Under the pieces are notes generated by a model. It saw nothing but the letters and a program-made list of their open reading frames with translations. It searched no databases and was not told the origin of the DNA. Positions 17,771 through 27,123 of a stretch of DNA of 64,000 nt are shown here, in pieces; position 1 is the first letter of the stretch; each line of letters begins with the position of its first letter. The position numbers and the translations under genes are program-made. The stretch comes from Luteolibacter algae (lineage in GTDB: Bacteria > Verrucomicrobiota > Verrucomicrobiia > Verrucomicrobiales > Akkermansiaceae). The stretch lies in contig NZ_JBHUIT010000026.1 of NCBI RefSeq assembly GCF_042683045.1, positions 5,382 to 69,381 of the forward strand, read 5' to 3'.

Positions 17771-19048
17771 ATGAACCGATCCAGCTTTTACTTCGCCACA
17801 TTTTCCACCCTATCGATTCTGACATGCGCTTCCCCGCTGCAAGGGGCGGAGCCTTCGGAAACCGTGGCCGAAGGACAGCCAAGAACTATTGACCTGTCCA
17901 AGTGGGAGCTCGCTTGGCAAGACGAGTTCGACTACGACGAGCCGAAACTGGATGAAATCTGGGAGTCCCAGAACGGCCCCAATAGGCACATTCTTTGCAG
18001 CCGTTGGCGCGAAAATGTATCGGTGAAAGATGGGATACTCTATCTCACGAACCGAAAGGAAAAGCGGGCGGGACAGGAATGGACTTCCGGAAGTATCTGG
18101 ACAAAAAAGCAGTTTAAATACGGATACTTCGAGTGCCGGTATCGTTATGCTGCTGCAAACGCAACCAACAATTCGTTCTGGCTCATGACCAAAGGCGCGG
18201 ATCCGACTGTGGGTAAGCGCTTCGAGCTGGATATCAACGAAGGACATTTTCCAAACGAGGTGAATACCAATATTCACAATTGGTCCGATATCACGATCGA
18301 TGAGAGCGGCAGGAAAACCCATCCCTCGAGCCACAAGGGCTTCCTCTATGGCGTGAGATACGATTGCTCCATGCCCTTGGAAATCCCGGTGACCACCAGA
18401 AAGCTGCGCTTCAAATCAAAAGAGCCGAAACATTTCCATCTACGTAACTTCCGCATTTTCAATGATAACGACCGCCGCTTCCCCGATGTCCTCGATCAGG
18501 TGGACGGGGAGAAGTTTCCAACCCTTATCGATCATGCAAAGGATCCTACGGTGAAAATCACCGGTAGTGGGCTTTTCAATAAAAAGACAAAGCTGGAACA
18601 CCTGACGGATGGCAATCTGAAGACCGCATGGACCACCCAGACCGATGGAGAAAAGTGGGTCCAGTTCGAGTGGCCGGAGGAGAAAACCATTGGTGCGGTC
18701 CAATTTCTCAATGGCTGGCAGAGCGAAGGAACCTGGACCGGGATGATCTCGCAATACGATCTCCAGTATGAGAAGGATGGCGAATGGGTCGATATTTCAT
18801 CGTTGAATGTAAAAGAAAATACGAATTTCGCCGACGAATTCCATACCTACGGGCTTGAGTGGAACGAGGACGAGCTGGTTTTCTACTTCGACCGCAAAGA
18901 AATCCGACGCACCAAAAATGAGTTCAGCTTCAGCGAAGCTCCGATTTATCTCAGCCTGGCGATCATTGCCTGGTCTGGAACGCCTGGCGACGAAATCGAT
19001 GGGACCAGCATGAAGGTAGACTACGTCCGGCATTATCTCCCGAAGTAG
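17771..19048 (+). CDS. Exported GH16 glycoside hydrolase with inserted discoidin-like domain
   Basis: Secreted 425-residue family 16 enzyme (laminarinase/agarase/carrageenase clan). The signal peptide ends near residue 25. The catalytic motif E-L-D-I-N-E spans residues 152-157: Glu152 nucleophile, Asp154 helper and Glu157 acid/base are all present. The jelly-roll core resumes at FHTYGLEWNEDELVFYFD (residues 357-374) and closes with MKVDYVRHY. Between roughly residues 175 and 355 lies an insert containing an F5/8-type discoidin (CBM32-like) pattern: LTDGNLKTAW, WVQFEW, IGAVQFLNGW and YDLQYEKDGEWVDIS. The insert thus interrupts the catalytic fold instead of being appended. Substrate is a beta-glucan or algal galactan; which one is undetermined. 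Confidence 0.88.
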   Translation: MNRSSFYFATFSTLSILTCASPLQGAEPSETVAEGQPRTIDLSKWELAWQDEFDYDEPKLDEIWESQNGPNRHILCSRWRENVSVKDGILYLTNRKEKRAGQEWTSGSIWTKKQFKYGYFECRYRYAAANATNNSFWLMTKGADPTVGKRFELDINEGHFPNEVNTNIHNWSDITIDESGRKTHPSSHKGFLYGVRYDCSMPLEIPVTTRKLRFKSKEPKHFHLRNFRIFNDNDRRFPDVLDQVDGEKFPTLIDHAKDPTVKITGSGLFNKKTKLEHLTDGNLKTAWTTQTDGEKWVQFEWPEEKTIGAVQFLNGWQSEGTWTGMISQYDLQYEKDGEWVDISSLNVKENTNFADEFHTYGLEWNEDELVFYFDRKEIRRTKNEFSFSEAPIYLSLAIIAWSGTPGDEIDGTSMKVDYVRHYLPK

Positions 19049-19116
19049 AACCCACCCAAATACAGCTGGAGGATCAGCCCTCCGGCTTTCCGTGGTGGGC
19101 AGAAGAATCCGCCGGA

Positions 19117-19413
19117 CTATAGGTCGTCCGGATAGTCTTTCTCATTGAGATAGATCAATTCATCGCCTCCCTTGTGACGGCGCCATGTATTGACCGCGAC
19201 CACGATGATCATCCCCATGACAAAGAAAGAAGCCTCCATGAAAAACGGCGTCGAGATGATTCCGGCCACCATGCCGAGCCCCTCCCCGAGCACACCGGGA
19301 ACTTTGCGCCAGAATGCCAGAAAGCTCACAATCACCACGGTAAAAGTCAGGATAATCCCAACCCCCACAAAGATCTGTCTGCTTCTGCTTTCTGTAAAAT
19401 TTTTATCACTCAT
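19117..19413 (-). CDS. Small two-helix membrane protein, unknown
   Basis: A 98-residue protein with two long hydrophobic helices (residues ~14-36 and ~48-72) separated by a glycine-rich loop (VPGVLGEGLGMVAG), and an acidic C-terminus ending EKDYPDDL. The second helix is followed by WRRHK, suggesting both ends are cytoplasmic. I do not recognise a family. It stands alone, convergent with the GH16 gene, and has a consistent hydrophobic design that makes a chance frame unlikely. Confidence 0.65.
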   Translation of the reverse strand: MSDKNFTESRSRQIFVGVGIILTFTVVIVSFLAFWRKVPGVLGEGLGMVAGIISTPFFMEASFFVMGMIIVVAVNTWRRHKGGDELIYLNEKDYPDDL

Positions 19414-19521
19414 CGCGTTACGTTTTAAAATCTACTTCGGCTATTCCACATAACCAACCATAAGTTCCAAAAAATATTACCGGAAACTTGATTGTTTTGA
19501 GAAATTTGAGACTTTCGATAA

Positions 19522-19728
19522 ATCAAACCGCCGAACAATAAGTCCGTATCATTTCTTGCCCTTCTACTGTTGGCTGCTCCTGTGGCTTCCGCCTTGGCAT
19601 GGAAAAATACCAGAGCCGGTAATACCTCACCCCCCAAGGCTACCGAGAGCACCCAAAAACTACCTGTTGAGATCATCAACCAGGACACCCCACCAACGTG
19701 GGTGCTGGTTCCGATTGATCCGGGCTGA
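19522..19728 (+). other. Open frame with signal peptide but no start codon (possible broken small secreted protein)
   Basis: The 375-base interval before ilvA holds this frame. From codon 19537 it reads NKSVSFLALLLLAAPVASALA, a near-perfect signal peptide, followed by about 45 polar residues ending VLVPIDPG and a TGA stop. The frame opens after a TAA at 19519 and contains no ATG, GTG or TTG before the signal peptide; the codon where a methionine would be expected (19534) is AAC. Either the start codon was lost by mutation, an unusual start is used, or it is coincidence. The opposite strand is also open but lacks protein character. Confidence 0.35.
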
Positions 19729-19788
19729 AATGCCTCCCCGGATATAATTCTGGTGTAACACCGGGCGATCCTTGTTTGTATTGCCTGC

Positions 19789-21345
19789 ATGACACGCGAT
19801 GAATCACTTCCGCTAGACCGGAAACTCCGGCAGGAAATACTTTTTGCCAGAGAGCGGGTGTATCATTTCGCTCAAGCCACCCCACTTCAATTGCTCTCCC
19901 TGCCGGGCAGTGATCTCGAAATATGGGTGAAACGTGAGGATCTCTCTCCGATCAAAGCCTACAAGTGGCGGGGCGCCGCCAATAGGATGGCGACCCTCAC
20001 CGAACTGGAGGCCGCCCGTGGGGTTGTGACAGCATCCGCTGGGAATCACGCCCAAGGGGTGGCTCTGGCTGCAAAAAAGCTCGGGATCCGTGCGCGGATC
20101 TACATGCCATGCTCTACTCCGAAGGTGAAGCAAAACGCGGTGCTCCAGCATGGCGGGGAATACGTTTCCATCCATCTTGTCGGTGATAGTTATGACGAGG
20201 CGGTCAAGGCTGCCCGGTCTGACGAACAAAGCACGAAGGCAATGTATATCCATGCCTACGATGATCTTCAGGTCATGGCAGGGCAGGGCACCCTGGCGGA
20301 TGAAATCGTGCTTTCCGGAAACGGTCCTTTTGATGCGGCCTACCTTCAGATCGGCGGTGGCGGAATGGCCGCGGGAGTCTCCACTTGGCTGAAGACTTAT
20401 TGGCCGGGAATCGAGATCATCGGAGTCGAAGGGATCGGACAGGCGTCCATGAAAGCAGCTATAGAGGCGGGGAGACGGATCCAACTACCTCAGGTCGATC
20501 TGTTTTGCGACGGAACAGCGGTGAAACAGGCCGGCGAGCTCCCATTTGAAATCTGCAAAAGCAGTCTGGACCGCATGACTACCGTCACAAACGCGCAAGT
20601 CACCTCCGCGATCCGCACACTGTGGGAAGGGCTTCGCTGTATTTCCGAGCCTTCTGGCGCGATGGGCTTGGCCGCTGCTCTTGCAGAAAAAGATCGGTTG
20701 GCCGGCAAAAAAATCCTGGTTGTTCTCTGTGGCGCGAACGTTGATTTCCTCCAAATCGGCCGGATCGCCCAGTCCGAAGGCTCCGCCACCCGGCTAAACC
20801 GCACCTTGCGCGTCCGCATCCCGGAAACCCCGGGAGCGATGCTGAATCTTCTCAACGACAGCTTTTCGGGAATTGATGTCACCGATTTCCAATATGGGAA
20901 AACTGATACCGAGAACGCTTGGCCCTGCTTTACGCTATCGGCCGATTCAGCGGAAGCATTGGCGGCGATCCCGGAAAAGCTGAACAATGGCGGATATCAG
21001 TGGGAGGATGTAACGGGCGCGACGGATATCGATTTCAGAGCCATCCCTCTCCGCGGAGATCTTCTGACCCATCCGGCATTTCTGAGGCTGGATTTTTATG
21101 AACGCCCGGGCGCCCTCCACGATTTTCTCGCCAAGCGAATTTCCGGCAATGCGAATCTCACCTACTTCAACTACCGTCAATCCGGAGAACGGATCGGGCG
21201 CGCCCTGATCGGCCTGGATTTTCCCTCAACCTTCGAGCGGGATGCGTTCCTCATGGCAATGCCGCCTCAGGGCGAAGGCTACCGTCTATGCGAGCCCCTC
21301 GATAAGGAAACGTCGGCAAGGCTTGCATCCTCCGGCAAAATATAG
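19789..21345 (+). CDS. ilvA: Threonine dehydratase (biosynthetic type)
   Basis: PLP-dependent threonine deaminase producing 2-oxobutanoate, first committed step of isoleucine synthesis. The PLP lysine is Lys59 in AYKWRGAANR, the phosphate-binding loop is IGGGGMAAG, and SAGNHAQGVA is the substrate loop. The catalytic domain runs to about residue 325. A long C-terminal region (residues ~335-510) has two ACT-like repeats (LRVRIPETPGAMLNLL; FLRLDFYERPGALHDFL), the allosteric Ile/Val-binding form of IlvA. At 518 residues it matches biosynthetic rather than catabolic (TdcB) enzymes. Not clustered with other ilv genes here. Confidence 0.94.
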   Translation: MTRDESLPLDRKLRQEILFARERVYHFAQATPLQLLSLPGSDLEIWVKREDLSPIKAYKWRGAANRMATLTELEAARGVVTASAGNHAQGVALAAKKLGIRARIYMPCSTPKVKQNAVLQHGGEYVSIHLVGDSYDEAVKAARSDEQSTKAMYIHAYDDLQVMAGQGTLADEIVLSGNGPFDAAYLQIGGGGMAAGVSTWLKTYWPGIEIIGVEGIGQASMKAAIEAGRRIQLPQVDLFCDGTAVKQAGELPFEICKSSLDRMTTVTNAQVTSAIRTLWEGLRCISEPSGAMGLAAALAEKDRLAGKKILVVLCGANVDFLQIGRIAQSEGSATRLNRTLRVRIPETPGAMLNLLNDSFSGIDVTDFQYGKTDTENAWPCFTLSADSAEALAAIPEKLNNGGYQWEDVTGATDIDFRAIPLRGDLLTHPAFLRLDFYERPGALHDFLAKRISGNANLTYFNYRQSGERIGRALIGLDFPSTFERDAFLMAMPPQGEGYRLCEPLDKETSARLASSGKI

Positions 21346-21439
21346 TCAGAGTCTTCAACCCCAAGGGTCCCGGCCTCCCAATAAGCACTCGACACCTACC
21401 TCCCCAAGGTCAAACTCCTCCTAACTTTCCAACACTCTC

Positions 21440-22162
21440 ATGCGGACAGCAATTTTCGGCGATATCCATGCAAACCTAGAAGCTCTGGAAGCTGTAATGG
21501 CGGATGCGGAGAGCCAAGGCGTCACAGATTATGTCTGCCTGGGGGATGTCGTCGGTTACAACGCGGATCCTGTCGCCTGCTTGAACCGTATCAGGGAAAT
21601 GAACTGCCCAACGGTCAAAGGAAACCACGACATGGATGCCTCGGAAGACCATCCGCTTGATTCAATGAACCCGGTCGCCGCCGCAGCTCTCCGCTGGACC
21701 CGCGAGCAGCTTGATGATGAGCAGCGCCTCTGGCTGAAACGGTTGAGAATGGTTCGCCAGATTTCCGATTTCACCGTGGTTCACAGCACTTTGGATCAAC
21801 CTGTCCACTGGAATTACGTAACGAACCGCTTTGATGCGATGTCGAACTTTTCCTATCAGTTCACACAGCTCTGCTTCCACGGCCACACCCACGTTCCGCG
21901 CGTCTACGTTAGAACCGACAAGGTCCGGGAAGTCCCTGCAGAATCGATTGCCATCGAGCCCGACGCAAAATATTTCATCAACGCGGGCTCCGTCGGCCAG
22001 CCCCGTGATGGAGATCCCAGAGCCTGCTACGCAATTTTCGATCACGAGAGCAATCTCGTCGTATTCCGTCGTGTTGAATATGATATCGCGACAACCCAGA
22101 AAAAGATTCTGGCCGCCGGCCTCCCTGAAATGCTCGCTGAGCGTATTGCGGAAGGAAGATAG
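21440..22162 (+). CDS. Metallophosphoesterase (YfcE/MJ0936-like phosphodiesterase)
   Basis: Calcineurin-like phosphoesterase of 240 residues. Metal-binding motifs are complete: FGDIHAN near residue 7, CLGDVVGYNADP, VKGNHDMD, HSTLDQPVHWNY and GHTHVPR. The compact length and the GD-x-VGYNADP variant match a large group of bacterial phosphodiesterases of unknown physiological substrate. It begins with ATG 95 bases after ilvA and precedes the mreB promoter region. Confidence 0.9.
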   Translation: MRTAIFGDIHANLEALEAVMADAESQGVTDYVCLGDVVGYNADPVACLNRIREMNCPTVKGNHDMDASEDHPLDSMNPVAAAALRWTREQLDDEQRLWLKRLRMVRQISDFTVVHSTLDQPVHWNYVTNRFDAMSNFSYQFTQLCFHGHTHVPRVYVRTDKVREVPAESIAIEPDAKYFINAGSVGQPRDGDPRACYAIFDHESNLVVFRRVEYDIATTQKKILAAGLPEMLAERIAEGR

Positions 22163-22401
22163 GCAGCCGGGAACCGCCCGGGACAGTTGCTGTGGAACCT
22201 TGGAATCAATTGCGTGGAACTCGCTTTCCCGCTTGACGCTCTGTCAGTGGGCTCTGATTCTCCTCTTCTTCCGCAAAGCTACGCTCGCGGCCTTTCTCAA
22301 CCTTAAAATAAGGGCTTAAATCGATGGGTCGGAACGTTGGTAGATGCGTTAGACCTAACACAACTCTCTTATTTTCAACTTCTTCCATCTACTAACCATC
22401 C

Positions 22402-23430
22402 ATGTTCAATAAATTTTTTGGAAACATGTTTTCCAACGACATCGGAATCGATCTCGGCACTGCCAACACTCTCATCAATGTAAAGGACCACGGAATTGTT
22501 CTTCGCGAGCCTTCCGTAGTAGCAGTAAAAGCTGGCACCAATGAAGTCCTCGCAGTGGGCGATGATGCAAAAAGAATGCTGGGCCGGACACCTGGAAACA
22601 TTGTAGCCATCCGCCCTCTCAAAGACGGGGTGATCGCGGACTTCGAGGTCACGGAGGCAATGCTCCGGCATTTCATCAAAAAGGTAAACAAGGGCCGACG
22701 CTCCACGCCGCGTGTTTTGATCGCCATTCCTTCAGGCATCACAGAGGTGGAGCGCCGTGCCGTCCGTGAATCCGCGGAACAAGCGGGTGCCCGGGAGGTT
22801 TATCTTATCGAGGAACCGATGGCCGCGGCAATTGGTGTAGGGCTTCCGGTTCAGGAAGCATCCGGAAATATGATTGTCGATATCGGCGGTGGCACCACAG
22901 AAGTCGCTTTGATTTCCCTTTCCGGCATTGTTTACGCACGGTCCGTGCGCACGGCCGGAGACGAGCTGGATGAGTCCATCATTCAATACATGAAGCGTGC
23001 CTACAATCTCATGATTGGAGAGCGCACCTCGGAGGAAATCAAAATCCGCCTTGGTTCCGCAGCTCCCTTGCCCAAGGAAATCACTATGGAGGTCAAAGGT
23101 CGCGATCTAGTGGCGGGCCTTCCGAAGACCATTACAATCACCTCCCAGGAGATCCGCGAGGCCATGGCCGACCCGCTCAGCACCATCGTTGATGCGGTCC
23201 GCACCACCCTGGAACGCTGCCCACCCGAACTAGCCGCCGACCTCGTGGACCGCGGAATCGTTCTCGCTGGCGGAGGTGCCCTCCTCAAGGGGTTGGATCG
23301 CCTTCTCCGGGAAGAGACGGGCCTCCCCGTCCACGTTGCGGAAGATCCTCTCAGCGCAGTAGCGGAAGGCACAGGAAAGGCACTTCAGGAATTGGCTCTT
23401 CTGAAGCGGGTCACAAACACAGATCGTTGA
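22402..23430 (+). CDS. mreB: Rod shape-determining protein MreB
   Basis: Actin-like ATPase that forms membrane-associated filaments directing lateral peptidoglycan synthesis. Phosphate-1 motif DIGIDLGTANT, phosphate-2 IVDIGGGTTEVALIS, and adenosine-binding VLAGGGALLKGLDR are all present. Length 342 is standard. The N-terminus MFNKFFGNMFSN could serve as the membrane-targeting amphipathic helix. It starts the tight operon mreB-mreC-mreD-mrdA-rng. The 239 bases upstream contain no gene; a poor promoter-like pair (TTGACG at 22233, GATTCT 17 bases later) is the best match I see. Confidence 0.98.
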   Translation: MFNKFFGNMFSNDIGIDLGTANTLINVKDHGIVLREPSVVAVKAGTNEVLAVGDDAKRMLGRTPGNIVAIRPLKDGVIADFEVTEAMLRHFIKKVNKGRRSTPRVLIAIPSGITEVERRAVRESAEQAGAREVYLIEEPMAAAIGVGLPVQEASGNMIVDIGGGTTEVALISLSGIVYARSVRTAGDELDESIIQYMKRAYNLMIGERTSEEIKIRLGSAAPLPKEITMEVKGRDLVAGLPKTITITSQEIREAMADPLSTIVDAVRTTLERCPPELAADLVDRGIVLAGGGALLKGLDRLLREETGLPVHVAEDPLSAVAEGTGKALQELALLKRVTNTDR

Positions 23431-23467
23431 TCCAAGGTATCCGGCTTTCCGGAACTGAAACCCGGTC

Positions 23468-24274
23468 ATGAAACCGCTCAATCTCATTGCTTTACTTCTC
23501 TTCCTTGCGGGAGCGACATGGGCACTGACGCGCAGTGAACACGTGGTGAGGGAGATTCAGGTCGGGTATTTCAAAGCCATCGCCCCGACTCTCACCGTAG
23601 GCTCCACGCTCGAAACAAAAGCCCGCAAGCTTCTCGAGGAGACAAAACATTCGAAAGCCCTGGAGGCGGAGCTTTCCACAATCCGCCCTGAAATCGGCAG
23701 ACTGCGCATTATTGAATCCCGCTTCAACGAGCTTGAGCGGGAGAACAAGGAATTGCGCCACGCTCTTGATTTCAAGAAAGCCACGAATTTTGATGTCGTT
23801 GCCGCCCAGATCATACGCCGCCACCCCACCACTTGGTGGCAGACGATGGAGATCGACGCCGGCGAGGACCGCGGAATCGGCATCCAGCTTTCGGTTTTAT
23901 CCAACGATGGCCTTGTGGGTATTATCGACCGTCCCTTCAAACACCGATCCTCGGTATTGCTCATCACGGATGAAAAATGCCAGGTTTCAGTCCGCGTTGA
24001 GGGCTCGCCGGAAGTCGGCATTCTCAGTGGGCAGCGTGGCGAGTTCGACAGGAACCCGACATTGCGCCTCCGTTTCCTTTCAAAAGATGCAGCCCTGAAG
24101 CCAGGACAACGCGTCTTCACCACCGGACGAGGTGGCATTTTTCAACCCAATATTTTAGTTGGAACCATTATCTCGGTTGAAAAAGGCCCGCTCGATTCGG
24201 AAGCCTTGGTCGCACCCGCTGTGGATCTCAGCGACCTAGGAACTGTATTCGTCGTGCTTTCTGAAAACCCTTGA
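23468..24274 (+). CDS. mreC: Rod shape-determining protein MreC
   Basis: Periplasmic scaffold of the elongasome, 268 residues: an N-terminal signal-anchor (residues 4-20), a coiled-coil (residues ~50-100, ERENKELRHALDFKK) for dimerisation, and a beta-rich core with the typical sequence DRGIGIQLSVLSNDGLVGII and the C-terminal FTTGRGGIFQPNILVG. It binds PBP2 and MreD in other bacteria. It lies 37 bases after mreB and 12 bases before mreD. Confidence 0.94.
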   Translation: MKPLNLIALLLFLAGATWALTRSEHVVREIQVGYFKAIAPTLTVGSTLETKARKLLEETKHSKALEAELSTIRPEIGRLRIIESRFNELERENKELRHALDFKKATNFDVVAAQIIRRHPTTWWQTMEIDAGEDRGIGIQLSVLSNDGLVGIIDRPFKHRSSVLLITDEKCQVSVRVEGSPEVGILSGQRGEFDRNPTLRLRFLSKDAALKPGQRVFTTGRGGIFQPNILVGTIISVEKGPLDSEALVAPAVDLSDLGTVFVVLSENP

Positions 24275-24286
24275 TAATCCAATCGC

Positions 24287-24865
24287 TTGTTTCGCTACAA
24301 TCTCAGCACAGTTTTTCTTCTGCTAGCCGCATTTCTTTTGCAGCAGTTCGTGCCTGCGTTCACCGGCCTGAGTCATTCGCGGGTGCTTATCGTGCACTTG
24401 GTTTTCCTCTGTTGCGCAGTCAGCGTGGCGACACCGACAATGTTACTCCTGGCGCTCATCGCAGGGACCTTGTGGGATGCGCATTGCTCGCTTGCGCCAA
24501 TCATTGCTGACTCGGAAGTCTATACCCAGCCTGTGGAGTCACTTCGCTTCGGCTACTCGATACTCCTGTTTGCTGCGATGGGCTTTCTCATGCAAGGCCT
24601 CAACCCGCTTTTCCGGCAGGGAAAATGGCAATTTTCCGCCCTATTGACGGGTATAGCCATCTTCCTTTACCTCACGGCGGAGTTTATTCTCATTTCATTT
24701 GTCAGGGGTGATTTCACCATCACCCGATCTATCATCAGGCTTCTGACTTATACCTCTTTGCTAACCATGCTATTTTCGCCGTTGGTGTTTTGGCTTCTGT
24801 TCCGGATAGCAAAATTGTTTGATCATTCATTGTATCCGGAAGCCCATAAATCAAAACGCAGATAA
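24287..24865 (+). CDS. mreD: Rod shape-determining protein MreD (probable)
   Basis: A 192-residue polytopic membrane protein with about five helices, in the MreD position between mreC and mrdA. Sequence similarity in MreD is weak in general; here the topology, size and gene order carry the call. The second-third helix region (LLLALIAGTLWDAHCSLAP) corresponds to the conserved 'G-x-x-x-D' segment of MreD. The start is the TTG at 24287, 12 bases after mreC; no better start exists. The next gene follows after 8 bases. Confidence 0.85.
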   Translation: MFRYNLSTVFLLLAAFLLQQFVPAFTGLSHSRVLIVHLVFLCCAVSVATPTMLLLALIAGTLWDAHCSLAPIIADSEVYTQPVESLRFGYSILLFAAMGFLMQGLNPLFRQGKWQFSALLTGIAIFLYLTAEFILISFVRGDFTITRSIIRLLTYTSLLTMLFSPLVFWLLFRIAKLFDHSLYPEAHKSKRR

Positions 24866-24873
24866 CCAATTCC

Positions 24874-27075
24874 GTGGAACCTCGCTACAGATTACGATTA
24901 TACATCCTCACTGCCTTCATTCTTGTAGGTTTCGGCACACTTCTTTCCCGACTGCACGAATTCCAGATCGAGCGCAAGGATGAGTTCCAGGCTCTTGTCC
25001 CGGGAAACCGCACAGTGACTGTCCGGGAACCGGGCATCCGGGGTGAAATCACTGATCGCAACGGAATTCCCCTCGCGAGAAATCTCCGTAACTACGTGGT
25101 TTCCTTTAATCTGGAGGAAATTCTTCACGCCTACCGCCTGCAACACAGCGAAAGCCCGACCCTGGAGCGGCTCACCACCCAGAACGGTCTCCCGCGCAAG
25201 CGCTCCGAGAAAGACATCGTCACCATCGTCAACGAGTGGACGATCAAACCGCTCCAGGAGCTGGGGTTGGCAAAAAACTATAACGCCGCAGCTCTCCGCA
25301 CCCATTATCTGACCCATGGCGGCCTGGTGCCCTTCACCTATCGTGCGGATCTCACCTACGAGGATTTCGCGCGTATCGCAGAGCGGAACCTGGAATTCCC
25401 GGGCGTATCGCTTGGCATCCGCCCCCAGCGCCAGTATGCGTATGGAACCTTGGCATCCCACGTCCTCGGATACCTGAAACAGTGGGAAAAAGGGGATATT
25501 TCCTCCGCCGATAAACGCGCTTACGACCATTATATCGGTGAGGAAAAGGGAATCGCCGGAGTGGAGGCAACCATGGACGAGTATCTCCGTGGCCCGGAAG
25601 GCCGCAAGACCATCCTCAAAGACGAGAAAAGCCGCACGATTGGCATGCTCGACTATACAAAACCCGGCATAGGCGCGCAGGTAGAACTAAGCATCGATGC
25701 CCGGCTACAATATCTCCTGGAGAATACTCTCCGCCGGGCAGGCCGCGCGGCAGGAGTCGTCATGGACGTGAAGACCGGCGAAGTCCTAGCCATGGCCTCG
25801 GTTCCCGATTATGATCCGAATGCTTTCATTCCATCCATTTCCAGAGAGCAATTTCTCGCCTACAATTCCAACCCCCAGCTCTCTCCTTTCACCAATCGCG
25901 CAATCACCTCATTTACTCCGGGTTCCACGATGAAAGTCCCGACTGCGGTTGCCGGAGCGATCCAGGGGATGGCGAATCGCTCTTTCACCTGTGATGGCTA
26001 TGTCCCCTTCGGGAATCACAAGATCGGTTGCTGGATTTACAATATGAAAGGCGGCAGCCACGGCTCTCTGACTTTACCGAAAGCCCTTCAGCAGTCGTGC
26101 AATCCCTATTTCAACAAGTTGGCAAACACCATCGGCTGGAAAGCAATGGTAGATGGTTGCTCAATGGTCGGAATCGGAAAAAAAACCGGAATCGAGCTCC
26201 CGAACGAGGATCCCGGCATTCTACCCGGCTCCCGTGCATGGCGTGCATCTGTTCCTGGCGCGGCAATGACTCCCGCACTCACTGCCATGCTGTCAATCGG
26301 CCAGGGAGACACCATGGCCAGCCCCCTACAGATGGCGGCCATGGTCTCAACGGTGGCGAACGGCGGTAAATACTATCAGCCCCGTGTTGTCAAAAAGGTC
26401 ACAGCAGAAAACGGCGAGGTTTTGGTTCCGGATTTTCCGAAGCTCGAAGTCGATCTCCTGCAATCCGGCGTGAAGGAGAGCGATCTGGCCCTTATTCGCA
26501 AAGGAATGTATATGGCCGTCAATGAAGCTGGCGGCACCGCCGGGAAAGTCCGCATGGAAGACATCCAGGTCGCCGCTAAATCCGGCACCGCACAAACCGT
26601 TGATAACGGTAAGAAATCGAACAATTCATGGATCATTTCCTTCGCTCCGTATGAAGAGCCACGCTACGCGGTGGTCGTCATGGCCCAAGCCGCCGGCTCC
26701 GGGGGTGGCGTTTGCGGGCCTCTGGTGAACATGATTTACACAGGAATTTTTGCTCAGGAAAACGGCATGCGTCTTCCGCTCAAACCCCAAACCGAGTATC
26801 AGGGGCACCTCAAATTCATCGAAGGCATCGAGCCTATCAAAGACGTTCTTGCAGCTATTGAAGCTTCGGAAATTCCGGTTGCGGATCCTGATGCTCCTGT
26901 CACTGCGGCAGCCGAAGGCGATGAAATCGGTGAAACGGGTGACGAGGTAGGCGATATCCTGCCGGAAGCTCCCGCCAATAACACTCCAGCTATAACTTCT
27001 CCAAAACCCACCATTACCCAGGAAACAGACCGCGAGGGACAAGTCATTCCCCGAGCCACTCCCATCAATGAGTGA
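24874..27075 (+). CDS. mrdA: Penicillin-binding protein 2 (elongasome transpeptidase)
   Basis: Class B PBP that cross-links lateral-wall peptidoglycan. N-terminal signal anchor (residues 7-25), pedestal domain, then the transpeptidase domain with Ser351 of STMK, S408-C-N and K569-S-G-T. Length 733 is longer than usual (~630). The extra sequence is an acidic, proline- and threonine-rich C-terminal tail from about residue 655 (EGDEIGETGDEVGD...), probably disordered. GTG start at 24874, 8 bases after mreD. The usual partner gene rodA is not adjacent; rng follows instead. Confidence 0.95.
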   Translation: MEPRYRLRLYILTAFILVGFGTLLSRLHEFQIERKDEFQALVPGNRTVTVREPGIRGEITDRNGIPLARNLRNYVVSFNLEEILHAYRLQHSESPTLERLTTQNGLPRKRSEKDIVTIVNEWTIKPLQELGLAKNYNAAALRTHYLTHGGLVPFTYRADLTYEDFARIAERNLEFPGVSLGIRPQRQYAYGTLASHVLGYLKQWEKGDISSADKRAYDHYIGEEKGIAGVEATMDEYLRGPEGRKTILKDEKSRTIGMLDYTKPGIGAQVELSIDARLQYLLENTLRRAGRAAGVVMDVKTGEVLAMASVPDYDPNAFIPSISREQFLAYNSNPQLSPFTNRAITSFTPGSTMKVPTAVAGAIQGMANRSFTCDGYVPFGNHKIGCWIYNMKGGSHGSLTLPKALQQSCNPYFNKLANTIGWKAMVDGCSMVGIGKKTGIELPNEDPGILPGSRAWRASVPGAAMTPALTAMLSIGQGDTMASPLQMAAMVSTVANGGKYYQPRVVKKVTAENGEVLVPDFPKLEVDLLQSGVKESDLALIRKGMYMAVNEAGGTAGKVRMEDIQVAAKSGTAQTVDNGKKSNNSWIISFAPYEEPRYAVVVMAQAAGSGGGVCGPLVNMIYTGIFAQENGMRLPLKPQTEYQGHLKFIEGIEPIKDVLAAIEASEIPVADPDAPVTAAAEGDEIGETGDEVGDILPEAPANNTPAITSPKPTITQETDREGQVIPRATPINE

Positions 27076-27123
27076 TCATCCGTTTCCCGTAATAACTCAG
27101 ACAATTTCAAACAAACTTAACAA

